Origin: Hortaea werneckii
Lineage: Eukaryota > Ascomycota > Dothideomycetes > Mycosphaerellales > Teratosphaeriaceae
Assembly (NCBI GenBank): GCA_037044905.1
Contig: JBAOKB010000019.1
Location: forward strand, 1 to 64,000
Length of the DNA stretch: 64,000 nucleotides
Reading direction: 5' to 3'
This document shows, one piece after another, positions 53,627 through 64,000 of this stretch. Position 1 is the stretch's first letter. Each line of letters begins with the position of its first letter. Below the pieces are notes generated by a model. That model saw only the letters and a list, made by a program, of their open reading frames with translations. It had not been told where the DNA came from and made no database searches. A program made the position numbers and the translations under genes.

Positions 53627-54216
53627 TCAACTCACATTCCCATATCGCTCGCAAACCCGACGCGAGCAATTAACGTCAAGAACCGCGTCTCCCGTCCCAT
53701 GAACCAGTAAGACAGGTAAACCCCTCCGCGCCATCTCTCCCACCCCATCCGTCTCGTCCGCCTGGCTAGGCTATCCCCGCACACCCCACGACCCGCGGAT
53801 CTTGCGCAGCGGCCGTTATGAGCACCGTCGCGCCTCCGAAACCCCCCACAGCCCACCAGCACGAACCGGCTCACGGCGTAGCCGTTCTCGAGGTCCTTCA
53901 TCGCCGCCAGAACGTCCACGACGTAGTGGGTAGTTCGGGGCTGGGAATCTGTGGTCGAGACGACGGAGGGACGGGTGATGCCGCGGTTGAGACTCGCCAG
54001 GTTGTCTGCGAGGCTGAGGGAGATGGAGCTGGGAACTCGCATGCCGCCGCCGTCGCTGCTGGGGACGAGGATGGCGGCGGTTTTTTTCGCGGCCTTCGGC
54101 TTGTTCCCGATGGTAGTTTTGTGGCGTGTGGATGAAAGCGGTGGTTGAGCTGGGTGAGCCCGCAGAGGGAACTTTGATTTCTAGGCCCTTAGAGTGGCGA
54201 AGTTGTCTTCTGGCAT
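53627..54216 (-). pseudogene. decayed alpha/beta-hydrolase gene
   Basis: Three frames in series on the minus strand encode pieces of one alpha/beta hydrolase: an N-terminal strand (Thr-Ala-Ala-Ile-Leu-Val-Pro-Ser-Ser-Asp-Gly-Gly), a region around Val-Leu-Val-Gly-Cys-Gly then Gly-Phe-Gly-Gly-Ala, and a late strand Val-Leu-Leu-Val-His-Gly-Thr-Gly-Asp with the catalytic Asp. Lesions: a TAG at codon 12 (54181-54183) if ATG 54216 is the start, one extra base in a six-base run at 53842-53847, and a frame change with a stop near 53766. Three independent lesions argue for true decay. An upstream spliced exon could remove the first lesion but not the other two. Confidence 0.6.
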
Positions 54217-55301
54217 GGTGTGATGTTGCGGTAGCCTTGGATGCATGCTTGAGATTCTCATCGTCCTGGTTCGGTCGCGGTCGATGATCGTTCTCTGGCG
54301 TGGGCGAACGAGCTGATAGTGAGCTTTTTCCGACCATTGCGCTAGTTTTGGATGTTTTAACAATGCAAATTGAGCTTTTATGAAACCTGCGTTTGTGCGG
54401 TCGTCTAAATAAGGTGGCACAAGTCCTGCAATCGAGTTCAATACGAGTCTTGAAGTTGCAGAGCAGCTCATTTCGCCACGCTGATGTCAAGATCTCGCTA
54501 TCTCTGTTCATCTACGTCTATTTGACGAGAGGGCAATCTCAGCCCATCAGGAACGGACAGGGTCTTTGGCAAGTCTCTGCAGCCGCTCAATGCAAGACTT
54601 CCACCATGGCAAAAGCAAGCAGTCAATCTGCTGGCCCCATTGAACCACAAACTGAAGCACTCGCCTATTGTTCCAATTTGGCCCGGCTTGACAGGTGGGG
54701 GCTGGCAATCTACGCCTGCAATTACAGTCGAGACCTCCTGTAAGAATCGCGAACATCGACTGTATCTCGAAATTATACAGCAAGTATCGCTAACCGGAGA
54801 TGCAAGATGGTAGCGTCGAGAGTAAAGAAGCTGGCGTAAATTCTTCAGATAGAGCGGTATTGCTCGTCGGACGATTCCTACCTCGAGTTTGAATCGTAGT
54901 ACAACTGAAGGACGTTCGCCTTGAGGTACTGTATCCTAGTCAAGATGGGAATGAAGATATTCATCGTACCATAAGCTCATCTAAGACGACATGGCTGCCT
55001 ACCGCATACAAAGCGAACGCCTCTCTTCGCCGAGCCGAAAAAAAGAATAAAAAGAATCTCACGCTTTGCAGTTGATTTTTCTCAATGTTCTCGCCCTCTA
55101 CTGTGCTCGCCTCCTCTCGCTCTCACACAACCTCTCAAAGGACTCTCTCTCTCTCTCTTCTCAAGTCCAATCCTTGCCCCAGAATCCCGATTCAAGCCTG
55201 CGAGGCTGTCCACCACCCCCTTTAATCGCCCTGTAGGATGCCAGAAAGTTCCATTCGAACGAATACCGGGCCGGGTTGTCCGGGGAGACTCTAGGCGTGT
55301 T
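54217..55301. other. intergenic region
   Basis: About 1.1 kb with no confident gene. A CT microsatellite at about 55142-55158 lies in the 3' flank of SAR1. Confidence 0.5.
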
Positions 55302-56120
55302 CTACACGTACTGGGAGAGCCAGCGAATGCCCTCGCCGTAACCTTGTCGCATGACGACGGAGCACATGAAGATCTCGACTGGACGGATACCGTCGAGAGG
55401 GACTTTGCCCTTGCCGGCTGTATGGCTGCGTTAGTATTCCCAAACCTCGTAAAGGCAATTGCAGGTGGGCGTCCTATCCACCGCAGGAAGCCTCCTGACA
55501 TAACGGGAAATGATGACTTACTCGTCTGGTACAGGCCCAACTCATGTCTCAGCTGCTCCTCGCTCACAGCATTCGGGTGATCGATCTTGTTACCCAGGAC
55601 CAGGAACGGGGTCTTCTGCAGCTCCTCCATACTCAGCAGGGCGTCCAGCTCGGCCTTGCTCTCGACGAATCGCTCCGGGTCCTTGGCGTCGACCAGGAAC
55701 ACGATGCCGGAGACTTCGGGGAAGTAGTCCTTCCACAGGCGACGGGCCTGCTGGTGCCCGCCGAGATCGAAGGTGGTGAAGCGGCAGGAGCCGATGGAGA
55801 GCTCTTCGGAGGTGGGGTGGAGAGTGGGCTGGAGGATGGCGACGCGGTCGTTCTTGAGCATGTGGAGAAGGGTGGTCTTGCCTGTATGTATCGTAATAAA
55901 GCGGTTAGCACGAAGGTCGCTCTAGGCGGCTATCTTTCTGTGGCAGTGCTGGTGTATTACTTACCGGCGTTATCAAGGCCTAGGAAGAGGAGCTTTGCGT
56001 GCTTGTTGGCCAGACCCAGCTGGGCCAGCATGTCCCAAACTACGCGCTATCAGTCAGCCCACACTGCACTGCTTTCTACTGCTAGCCATGGACAAGCCTA
56101 CACCAATCGAGGATCCACAT
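55302..56120 (-). CDS. SAR1: Sar1 small GTPase of COPII vesicles
   Basis: Four exons (56102-56120, 55965-56039, 55522-55881, 55302-55417; introns 62, 83 and 104 bp) join to 189 aa, the exact family size. The N-terminus Met-Trp-Ile-Leu-Asp-Trp-Phe-Trp is the amphipathic Sar1 helix; then come the P-loop Gly-Leu-Asp-Asn-Ala-Gly-Lys-Thr, the Asp-Leu-Gly-Gly-His switch II, and Asn-Lys-Ile-Asp. The end Trp-Leu-Ser-Gln-Tyr-Val is identical in type to yeast and animal Sar1. It recruits Sec23/24 and Sec13/31 at the ER membrane. A 19-nt first exon is typical of this gene and easily missed. It diverges from DPM2. Confidence 0.97.
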
Positions 56121-56635
56121 CGTGTTGTATCGGTATGCTTTCGTTCGCCTGAGTCGGACTGATGCGGCCTGTCTCTAGTGATGACCGCCGTGGATATTCA
56201 GAAGAGAACTACTCAAATGAATGGTAGTCCTGTTGGCGGGGGTGAATGGTTCACTGTGCGTGTGTGTAGAGGTCTTACGTAGCCGGTAAGTTAGTAGCAG
56301 CAACTTGGCTGTATGTCCGTGATTGGTGATGCTGCGCATCATCGGCATCCCGAGCGTGCCAAGCGCCGATGAAGTAGCCTGAGGCAAAAACACACGTGCC
56401 TGCCCAGGTGCCCAGGTGGGCACTTCGAGACTTCAGATCCAGGGTTGCAGGGCTGCTGGCGGGGCCCGGACGGCGGGACGGGAGGGGCGGTTGGAGTCCC
56501 GTTTCGCGCCATTCAACTCCACCGCGACAGCTGGCGCGATCAAGTGCACTTCAGGTCGATGTAGGAAGGAACATTTCCATTGACATTCCCTACACATTCA
56601 AATACCTCCCACCTTGTTGCAAGAGCTACGGCACA
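56121..56635. promoter_or_regulatory. divergent promoter between SAR1 and DPM2
   Basis: A 515-bp spacer serving two ER housekeeping genes. It includes a GC-rich patch around 56400-56490. No specific site was recognised. Confidence 0.5.
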
Positions 56636-57054
56636 ATGGGCGTCAACAAAGCTGTAAGTCACAGGACCATGCTGCATACAGAGACGACAAGGGCTAACTT
56701 CACACAAGCTCGATCGCGTCGTCGGCCTCGCCATGCTAGTCCTCGCCAGCACCGTCTTCCTCTACTACACCATCTGGACGCTCCTCCTCGTACGTGAAAC
56801 ATCCACATACCCCATCAAGCACCATGTCACAACAGCATCCTAACTCCCATTTCTCCTCACAGCCCTTCGTCGACTCCAACCACCCAATCCAAACCCTCTT
56901 CCCGCCGCGCGTCTGGGCGATCCGCATCCCCGTGATCCTGCTCCTCCTCGGCGGCGCCGTAGTAGGCAGCTTCCTTAGCGTGGTCATGATTAGGAGTAAC
57001 CGGAAGAAAGCCATGAAGGCGCGACAGAAGGCCGAGGCTGCTAAGTCGAAGTAG
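56636..57054 (+). CDS. DPM2: dolichol-phosphate mannose synthase subunit 2
   Basis: Three exons (56636-56653, 56709-56789, 56863-57054; introns 55 and 73 bp) give 96 aa, normal for DPM2. An 18-nt first exon carries the start Met-Gly-Val-Asn-Lys-Ala. The first membrane helix spans exon 2 (Val-Val-Gly-Leu-Ala-Met-Leu-Val-Leu), followed by the conserved Pro-Phe-Val-Asp segment at the start of exon 3. The second helix follows a Trp-Ala-Ile-Arg-Ile-Pro turn, and the C-terminus is a Lys-rich ER-retention-like tail. It stabilises the catalytic subunit that makes dolichol-phosphate-mannose for N-glycans and GPI anchors. Confidence 0.93.
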
Positions 57055-57357
57055 AATGGCTAACCCCCTGCCCGCGAAAGCGGGAATATGGGAAAGATAA
57101 ATGGGTAAGAATACAACGGACGGGAGAGAATTTAGCGAAGGCGTTTAGGGAGTCGTTGTTGAGGGTGTGTTGTCGATATTCATATCAGCTGTGAAGCACA
57201 CTTTTGTACATGATCACTGCGAGAAAGGTTGAAAATGTCATATCTTCCAGATTTACATATGTATTTCATCATGGCATCGTGACCGTAGCTCGCGCCCTTG
57301 AGAACGAGCATCACATTGGTAGCCACCCGTCGCTATGCATACCGCCATGAAGTCACC
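57055..57357. other. convergent 3' flanks
   Basis: Spacer between DPM2 and the WD40 gene. No gene was recognised. Confidence 0.5.
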
Positions 57358-60300
57358 CTACTGCAGAGCACAAGTATCATCGCTGAGAATAACCCGCCTC
57401 GGTCCCTCCTCACCCTCATCACCCTCATCGGCCTCTTGTCCCGGCACTTCGCCGGTCGCAGCCCGGTGAGCACGAATCCGAGCCGCTATCTGAGCCAGCA
57501 TACCTCGCTGAAATGAAAGAAGAAAACGACGAGTCAGCCTCATAGTTACCACCTGAATTTTATTCGAAAGCAAAACCGGCATTCCCCATGCCGCCGAAGA
57601 GGAGACGTAAGAGCTGTGTAGGCGGGACCTGATGGGAGAAGAAGAAAATGCGAGGCGCGTCTCGTCAGCCTGGGTTCCATTCTCCCATCCTCGAACCAGG
57701 GCCTTCTCGTTCGTGCGCCTCGTACGGTAGGGAAGTGTAGTGCTGTTACTCCTGCCTTTTCTACAGAGCCCCTCCCTCCCTCCCAACCAGCAGCCTCAGA
57801 AGAGATTGCAAATTACTCACCGTGATGAACGCGTCGCTGTTCCCGCCCTCGCGGTCCCGGTCATTGCTGCTGGTAATCTGATGCGCATTCTGCATCCGCT
57901 TCCGGCTCTGCAGGCCCGAAGGAGCAACGAAGTCTTCTTCTTCTTCTTCTGGCAGGGTCGTATCGTGGACGGCGGTCTCCAATGGTAGCAGGCCAGGCGG
58001 CTCGGAACCGTCGTGTGGTCTATCCGCCGTATCGCCTTCGCCGCCAGATTGGCGCTGTGAACGACGAGGGACCCGACGGCCGATGCGTGCGGGATAGGCG
58101 AGGGAGGAGAATTGGCTAGGGTCGTGTGCGGAGATGCCATCGCCGAGTCTGGCCTTTGCACGCGCTCTGGCGTCGGGACTGAAGATTTTGATGGTGTGAT
58201 CGATGCCGCTGACTGCCATCATGGTCTCGTATGGATGTCCTTGTACGACGTTGACAACTTCGCCGTCGCCTTCCAGGATATTGACAAGCTTGCCCGTGTG
58301 CGTTTCCCAAACGAATAGATTCCCGTCATCACTCCCGCTGACGACGTACTCATCGTTTAAGCCGAAGTAGTTGACGTCTTTGACTGTGCGGACATTGCAA
58401 TGCCCTCTATACCGTTGAGTGTAGGGCACGCATGGGACGTCTGCTTCCACCTTCTCCTTCCGTCGACGACGTTCAAAGGCGGATCTGAACATGAAGCGTG
58501 GGAAGCCGAGGTTCGGCACACCATCTTCTTCGTCGTTGGCTTCAGATTCGTCGTCCGTGGAGGAATCCTCTGACTCATCCTCTTCTTCATCATCGTTCTC
58601 GTCATCATTCTCTTCGTCGTCATCACTGTCTTCAGCCTCTCCCAAATCAAGATCAACCATCTCTTCAGTTTCGGTATTGCTGGCGGTTTCACCAGTCTGA
58701 GATCTCGTCACACCCTGCACCAGCCGCTCAGGTGCCATTGACTCCGAATTCTCCGATGCCATGTCCACATCGCCATCTGAACTGCTTGCATTACCTCCCC
58801 TTTGCTCACGGATAGCTTCCGCGACATCCTCAGCCGTAGCCCCATCGACATCCTCCCCGTCCGCACCAGTAACTTCGACGCTTTCCACTGCCCTCTCATC
58901 CTCTCCAGCAACGTCACCTCCGATCCCCTCCAGCGCAGCCTCTGCTTCTTCGGCCGTCCTAACAACCCTCCCGAGCCCACCAAACGCCCGATCGACATAC
59001 ACAAAGTTGACGCCGTGTGCTGCATTCAGAAGCAAACCCCGCCCGACTTTCCTACCCCAGAAGCCCTGCGCTGTAGCGCGATCTTGTGCTTGAAACCTCC
59101 CTTCGCCCTCAGCGAGTACTACAGCCGATGACAGGTCCTCAAAGGGTATCTTCAAGGCCTGTGCAAATGCGAGCACAGCCGCTTTCTCAGTCGGGAACAG
59201 CTGTCTTTCCTCATCCGTTAAGAAACGGTTCGCCTCCACATTAACAATGTGCTCATCGCTCGCCAGACGGAGTAAATACGGGATCAAATACTCGTCTATA
59301 GCTTCCGTTGACGCTTCGGCTTCGGGGATGGGTAGTCGCTTGGCTGCCTTGACAGTTGGCAGCATTTCTGCCGGGCGCGTGAAACCCTCGATCAGGTTGC
59401 CGACGCCGGACTCTAGCCAGAGAAGGATTGCCTTCAGAAAGTCGTACCCGAACACTTCCTTCCTATCCGGTTCTAGGTCGTTCGAACGGGCTTGGACTGT
59501 GGTAAAGTGCGCGAGCAACGGGCTTGGATCCGAGCCGCCAGTGCGAAGCTTGCCGCCTAGCACGCGCGCAAGAGTGCCAGAAGCTTGCACAAATCGTCGA
59601 GAGCTTTCACGATTCCGTCGGAGCGTTTGCTGGTAGATGACGTCTTCGGGTTCTGGGTCGACGGGATATCGCCACTCACGCATCACTTCGTCCATGTCGG
59701 ACATGATAGATGCGCACTGCCCTAGCGCCAAAGTCCATCTCCCTACGGGGGAAGTCGACGCCACTTCTGCATCGGTGCCGAAGAGGGCTGACCGTATCCT
59801 GACAGTCGTCTTGGCGATGTCTCTTGCTCGCCGCTGTTTGTCGTTGAGACCAGCTGCTGCTACACGTCTATGCTCTCCAGACAGAGGTATGTCCTCGCTC
59901 TGGCCATTCTGATATCGGACCCTCAGTGCTGCGCTTTCACCATCGCCGCTCCCAGTCCGAGGCCTGCTAGATCCTCTTTCTGTGCCTTCACGACCGAGCG
60001 AGACATCAGAAGCGGCTGCTGCTTTACGCTTACGCTTTCCTGCTCTGCCGACTTTGGTTGCCTTGTCCTTGCTTTCTTGGACACTGCTTTCGCGTGCTGT
60101 GGCCATTTCGTCAGCGTCTGGACTCCGTACGAGGTCGAATGAGTAAATGTGATCCCCGGACCAGCTGACAACCATCTCGTTCGGCCTTGCATCGGAGATC
60201 TTGCACGCAGTGATGTGCCCGTTCTCTGAACGCTTCATCCGCTGCTGTCCCTTTGGAGCAAACTTTCGTACGCACTGGGTTGCTTGGTTCATTGCGGCCT

Positions 60301-61183
60301 CGTCAGCATCAGAGCTTGTCGTGGTGGATGGCGAGAGCTTCCCAGCCTCTCGCATACGATCTCGTCCAGTCATTCGTCGGTCGTGAAGGAATGCATGAAG
60401 ATGGGCACCGCCGAGTGCAATGTAGTGTGGTTGGGATGGTGAGCAGGAGATGGTGTTGAGGTCCAGGTTGTATCGTTTATAGGATATGAGTGGCGGGGGT
60501 ACTCCACTATCGCCTATCATCCCGCCATACCTTCCATGCCGAGGCAAAGGATACGCACTACTTGGCTGCCTCAAGTCCCATTGCCTCACCTCGCCATCCT
60601 CGCTGCAAGTCAGAAACAGGAAGGGACTGCTTTCGGTGACTATCCTTTTTACCCTGTCCCCATGGCTTCTGTACACTCTGCAGTCAGTGTCTCCATCACT
60701 TAAGTATCTCACACCATTGTAGATGGTATTCCTTCCTCTCCTTCTTCCTTCTGACGCAACACTACTCGCTGTACTCGCCTCCCTCGCCGCACCGGCATAT
60801 TCCAAATCGAAGATACGCACTTCGCCATCTCCCGCTGCTGTGATAACTGTGCGGTCATTGTGATGTGGCATGAACTTGACACTGAAGATATTCTGGGTAT
60901 GGCCGGTTGCGACCGTTGTGCTCAGGTTGAACTGCTCGGTCGTGTCGTGAGGCTGGTAGGAGTGGATGTTCAGATGTTGGTCATCGGATCCGGAGGCAAG
61001 TAAGTTGCCGGATTTGCTCCATGACAAGGCATTGACACAGCCAGAGTGGCCGTCGAGTTCGTTGACAATGTCGAGGTCAGCGATCAGTGGGCGACAGCCG
61101 TAGAGCGTTCGGTGAGAATAGGCGCGAACAGCCGGGGATGTCAGTTGGCGTTGAAGAAGTCTGGCTTGCAAGTCATCTCTCAT
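57358..61183 (-). CDS. WD40-repeat protein, DCAF6/DCAF8-like (iqw1 type)
   Basis: A long exon (57821-61183, 1,121 codons) and a short last exon (57358-57507), joined across a 313-bp intron at phase 0, give 1,170 aa. The N-terminus has WD repeats (Gly-His-Ser-Gly-Cys-Val-Asn-Ala-Leu; Leu-Ala-Ser-Gly-Ser-Asp-Asp) and the C-terminal part has two more (Val-Ser-Gly-Ser-Asp-Asp-Gly-Asn-Leu-Phe-Val-Trp). The middle is a large insert with a highly acidic Asp/Glu run, as in IQWD1/DCAF6 relatives, which act as substrate receptors for CUL4-DDB1 ubiquitin ligases. The last exon adds a helix (Ile-Ala-Ala-Arg-Ile-Arg) and the Arg-Arg-Val-Ile-Leu-Ser-Asp-Asp end. Without splicing, the frame would end in 19 unrelated residues. 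Confidence 0.85.
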
Positions 61184-62453
61184 TTTGGCGGTGTTGTCTG
61201 TCTACCCCAGACAGCCAGTGGTGGCGTTGGATGGGTTGAATGATTGATCCGTTGATCGACGGTTGCAAGTGAAGGTGAACCGAAGCACGCGTCTGCTTAG
61301 GCAGGAATTGATCAAGATTCAATCAGGCTCCCGATACATGGTTTGAAGGGTCGTCCACCAGCCGATGAGCATAAGGCGGCACGAGGATGTAGGAGTGTGC
61401 GGTCAGAAAGCTCCAGTCGTGCTGTCGCCTGGAGACTGGAGTTAAGACGTCGGAGCTATGTCATGCTTGAGCTCGCGCGGAACTTGTTCGGCGCTGATAA
61501 CAACGTTCCGGCGGACCGAGCCTCTTTATCAAGCAGAACTACCTGGAAGGTTTAACGGTTGTCACTTCACTCGCTCTACTCTACTGGCAACACTGATTCG
61601 AATGGTATCTTGTGCATGTGCAACTCGCTTTCAAGTAGCCAAGTAGCAATACAGCACTCACGAGAATGCCATAACCGGAAGAAAATAATAATATCAATAA
61701 TGATTACAAAGCCAACCAGGAGACATGCCTCAATTGCTCCCATTGCTAGGATCGACCTCGCCTGCCAACATCAGACAGGGTTCCCATTTGAGCGAGCGTG
61801 ATGAATACCGACATCTGCGCTCAATGCCGTTCAAACGATGACTTACTAGAGCACGATAACCGATCAGACGAAGCATCTGGCGGCGTCAGTGATCTTGCTA
61901 TTGCGCATGCCTGTGATCGTGTGTTCGCCAATCTAGATGGGGTATTTAAAGTTCATGGGACTCTGAAATTACCTAATTAAAGCATCATCTAATCATGGGA
62001 GTATCAGATAGAATGGCGGCGTCTTGTTATAAGCATACATCTTCTCGTAGGGCGACACTGGATCACAGGATGCCATAAAACATTTGCTCTGCTCCAGTGA
62101 TTGGATAGCGGGGTAAAATGGAAGAGCGCCCGATATCGTCCGCGGATTCATTTAGTGGTCACTGTCCATGTCTACAGCCCTGCCGCTACCCTTGGAACGA
62201 TTTTAATAACGACTAGCCCAAGACACCTGAGACCATCGGCTTTGTTGTCCAAAAACGTTTTCGTCGTCAGAAACCCAAGCTGTTGGTTGCGGCACCGATG
62301 CTTTCAGCGAAGTCACCTTCTTTGTCTATCCTATACAACATTTGCCTATATCCTCTTCCAGTAACATAGGCCATCAAATCCACCCTAAGGCCTTTCACTG
62401 TACACTAATACACATCTACCCAGCGACGCAAACGAAGAACGCCCCCCTACAAG
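61184..62453. other. intergenic region
   Basis: About 1.3 kb between the divergent WD40 gene and the secreted-protein gene. No gene or repeat was recognised. The last 100 bases have a TATA-poor, pyrimidine-rich promoter look. Confidence 0.5.
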
Positions 62454-62840
62454 ATGCAACTCCTCGCCTACCTGACCCTGGGCCTCCTAGCCGCAACCTC
62501 CTCAGCAGCCCTAACGCCCAAACAACGCTGCCAGCAAAAGTGCAACGCGACCTGCTCCGGCGTCTGCGTCGCCATCCAACGCTTCTGCTCCAAGAAAGAC
62601 CTGACGGCCAATAGCCCCTACAGCATGCGCGGCGCCTGGAGCGAGCGCAACGGCAAGGGCATCGGCACCCATGTCTTCGTCGCGCCGAAGAACCACTGTC
62701 CTTACGGCAGCGACTGGATCCCGCAGAAGTACTGCCTAAGTCAGTTCTATGAGGTCTGCGCTAAGGGCGACAAGTATGGACATGGGGTTGGCAGCTATGG
62801 GAGGAATGATTGTCAGGAGTTTAATTCGGCGAATATTTAG
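62454..62840 (+). CDS. small cysteine-rich secreted protein (effector-like)
   Basis: A single exon of 128 aa. The first 18 or so residues are a signal peptide (Leu-Thr-Leu-Gly-Leu-Leu-Ala-Ala). The mature part has nine Cys: five clustered at the start (Cys-x3-Cys-x3-Cys-x3-Cys-x6-Cys) and four in the second half. A Trp-Ile-Pro segment, several Gly and aromatic residues suggest a compact disulphide fold. It matches no known family. Small size, signal peptide and Cys richness are the usual marks of apoplastic effectors or antimicrobial proteins, but this is inference. Confidence 0.72.
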   Translation: MQLLAYLTLGLLAATSSAALTPKQRCQQKCNATCSGVCVAIQRFCSKKDLTANSPYSMRGAWSERNGKGIGTHVFVAPKNHCPYGSDWIPQKYCLSQFYEVCAKGDKYGHGVGSYGRNDCQEFNSANI

Positions 62841-63546
62841 GTGATTGAAGGCTTTGTCCGATTCCGCAGGGAAAGGGAAATTTCGTGGATAGGGTATGAA
62901 AAATGTTATGTGCGTGTTGATGCCATGCTTACACCCCTTTCGTAATGCAGAAAGCCGACCGCATTGGAACGGGGTTTGAACCGTTTCCGTTGGATTTACT
63001 CCTCGTTTCAGGCTGTCAAATGCGTATTCACGGGTGTCTTTTTGACTAGCCAGCTTCACTTCACCGCTTTCTCCTCCATTGTTGGTAATTGATGCTAGTT
63101 ATTGCGAGCTCGTTTGCGCGAACCGGAAGCTGCACACTGCGCAAGCTATGCTTCTGCTGAGGCAGTCCGTCCTGGAATGTACGTGTGGCCAGCAACTGAG
63201 ACCTTAGTTACGAGGTGCATAGCAGTGGTATAAGACCAAGTGGCGAGACGCTTGGAGTGCCGAAAGGCACAGAGCAGCCTCCGAACCAAGGCTATTCCAT
63301 ATCCCACTGTAGGGATATCTAACCTCAAAAGGTACGGCCAAGTCGAAATAGCAGTGAAATCGAGTGGTAATTGAAGCCAAGCTGTCCCAATGAGTGAAGC
63401 TCTCGATCGAATACGCTTGGCCCTCTTGCTCCTGTATTTGCGGTATGAAGAGTAGACCCCATTGACTTGGTTGTCTTGTAGACATGGAACTGTGTAGCAC
63501 ATTAGAGATACAGCCAAATCCAGAAATGATATGACGTATAAGCGGT
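62841..63546. other. convergent 3' region
   Basis: Spacer between the secreted-protein gene and the YwbE-domain gene. Open frames on the minus strand at 63146-63566 match nothing and lie out of frame with the neighbour. No gene was recognised. Confidence 0.45.
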
Positions 63547-64000
63547 TCAAGTAATGTGTTGCTCAACGTGATGGCTTACTGCCACCTCGTCGCCCTCAAA
63601 GTGGTCGCAAAAGGGACATTTCACGTTGGCGGTAGCAAACCCGCCCGTGTCGGCACTCGCGGCATTCTCGTCCTCATTCTCGCCTTCGCTCGGACTATCG
63701 GGAAAGAAAGCACCCAAGCTTCTCGGAGGTGGACCCTCAGGAAATTCATCCTCATCGAGCCGGACGTCCCTCTCCATTCTGATGACCCTACTCGGCGCCT
63801 GCGGTGGGCCTTCTCGACGTACTTGCATTGGTGCAGAGCCGCCAGTGGAAGGCGCGTCGGCATTGACCATTCGCTGCACCCGTCCAACTCTCCCATCTTG
63901 CAATCGCACTTTGATACCTCTCGGATGATTGCCTCGTGTTAGTAGCTCTCCGACTTTCCCTTGCACCTCGCGCCCAGTTGGCTGATCAGCCTTGAGCACA
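63547..64000 (-). CDS. YwbE-domain (DUF2196) protein with zinc finger, partial
   Basis: The frame enters from the right edge and ends at 63547; about 150 residues are visible. The first part carries Leu-Leu-Thr-Arg-Gly-Asn-His-Pro-Arg-Gly-Ile-Lys-Val-Arg-Leu-Gln-Asp-Gly, the core of the small bacterial YwbE family. After a disordered Pro/Glu-rich linker, the C-terminus has Cys-Pro-Phe-Cys and then His-His-Val-Glu-Gln-His, a compact C2H2-type finger resembling UBZ-like fingers. The true start lies outside the window. The role is unknown; nucleic-acid or ubiquitin binding by the finger is a guess. Confidence 0.75.
   Translation of the reverse strand, partial: VLKADQPTGREVQGKVGELLTRGNHPRGIKVRLQDGRVGRVQRMVNADAPSTGGSAPMQVRREGPPQAPSRVIRMERDVRLDEDEFPEGPPPRSLGAFFPDSPSEGENEDENAASADTGGFATANVKCPFCDHFEGDEVAVSHHVEQHIT

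Noticed and set aside
53816..54511. A 231-codon minus-strand frame with His/Arg-rich residues
   Set aside because: It is an off-frame reading of the hydrolase remnant; the hydrolase motifs lie in the other frames.
1..64000. tRNA, rRNA, CRISPR array or autonomous transposon genes
   Set aside because: None was recognised by eye. CRISPR is not expected in a fungal nuclear sequence. A tRNAscan-SE and RepeatMasker run would be decisive for the rest.

Overview
This window is nuclear DNA of a filamentous ascomycete (Pezizomycotina). The evidence is many short GT-AG introns of about 48-83 bp with strong donors and CTAAC/CTGAC-like branch sites, dense genes on both strands, fungal-only families (Zn2Cys6 regulator, Pth11-like receptor, Swp1-type oligosaccharyltransferase subunit, fungal APC permeases) and pyrimidine-rich promoters. 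A Dothideomycete is my best guess from the overall look of the genes; no single gene proves it. Both edges cut through genes.

Layout: 0-3.1 kb holds the tail of an unknown gene, a secreted CE1-type esterase and a convergent N-acyl-homoserine-lactonase-like metallo-beta-lactamase. 4.4-7.4 kb holds a GNAT acetyltransferase convergent with an MFS transporter. 8.9-13.5 kb holds Swp1/ribophorin II and a proline-rich AT-hook protein. 14.3-25.5 kb looks like a nitrogen-catabolic block: a copper amine oxidase with a peroxisomal tail, an ArgE/DapE-type deacylase, a creatinase/ectoine-hydrolase-like M24 enzyme, an amino-acid permease and a Zn2Cys6 regulator. 26.3-27.6 kb contains a foldback (MITE-like) element that supplies the stop codon of a degenerate RNase III-like gene, next to a frameshifted second RNase III-like copy. 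28-39.2 kb holds mitochondrial proteins, a mitochondrial SDR, two small tandem repeats, a GH3 beta-xylosidase and a glutaminyl cyclase.

39.2-46.2 kb holds a 34-bp poly-C tract, an Arg/Asp-rich mixed-charge protein, a coiled-coil protein and a GPI-type surface protein. 46.9-54.2 kb holds a Pth11-like receptor divergent from an APC permease that carries a one-base frameshift, an AidB-like acyl-CoA dehydrogenase and a decayed alpha/beta hydrolase. 55.3-61.2 kb holds the core genes SAR1, DPM2 and a DCAF6/8-like WD40 protein. 62.4-64 kb holds a small cysteine-rich secreted protein and the 3' part of a YwbE-domain/zinc-finger protein.

Three themes link neighbours: uptake and hydrolysis of small nitrogen compounds (14-25 kb), secretory-pathway glycosylation and trafficking genes (SWP1, SAR1, DPM2), and a set of lesions (two decayed genes and one frameshift). 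No tRNA, rRNA, CRISPR or autonomous transposon gene was recognised. Exon borders were placed by eye and checked for reading-frame continuity.
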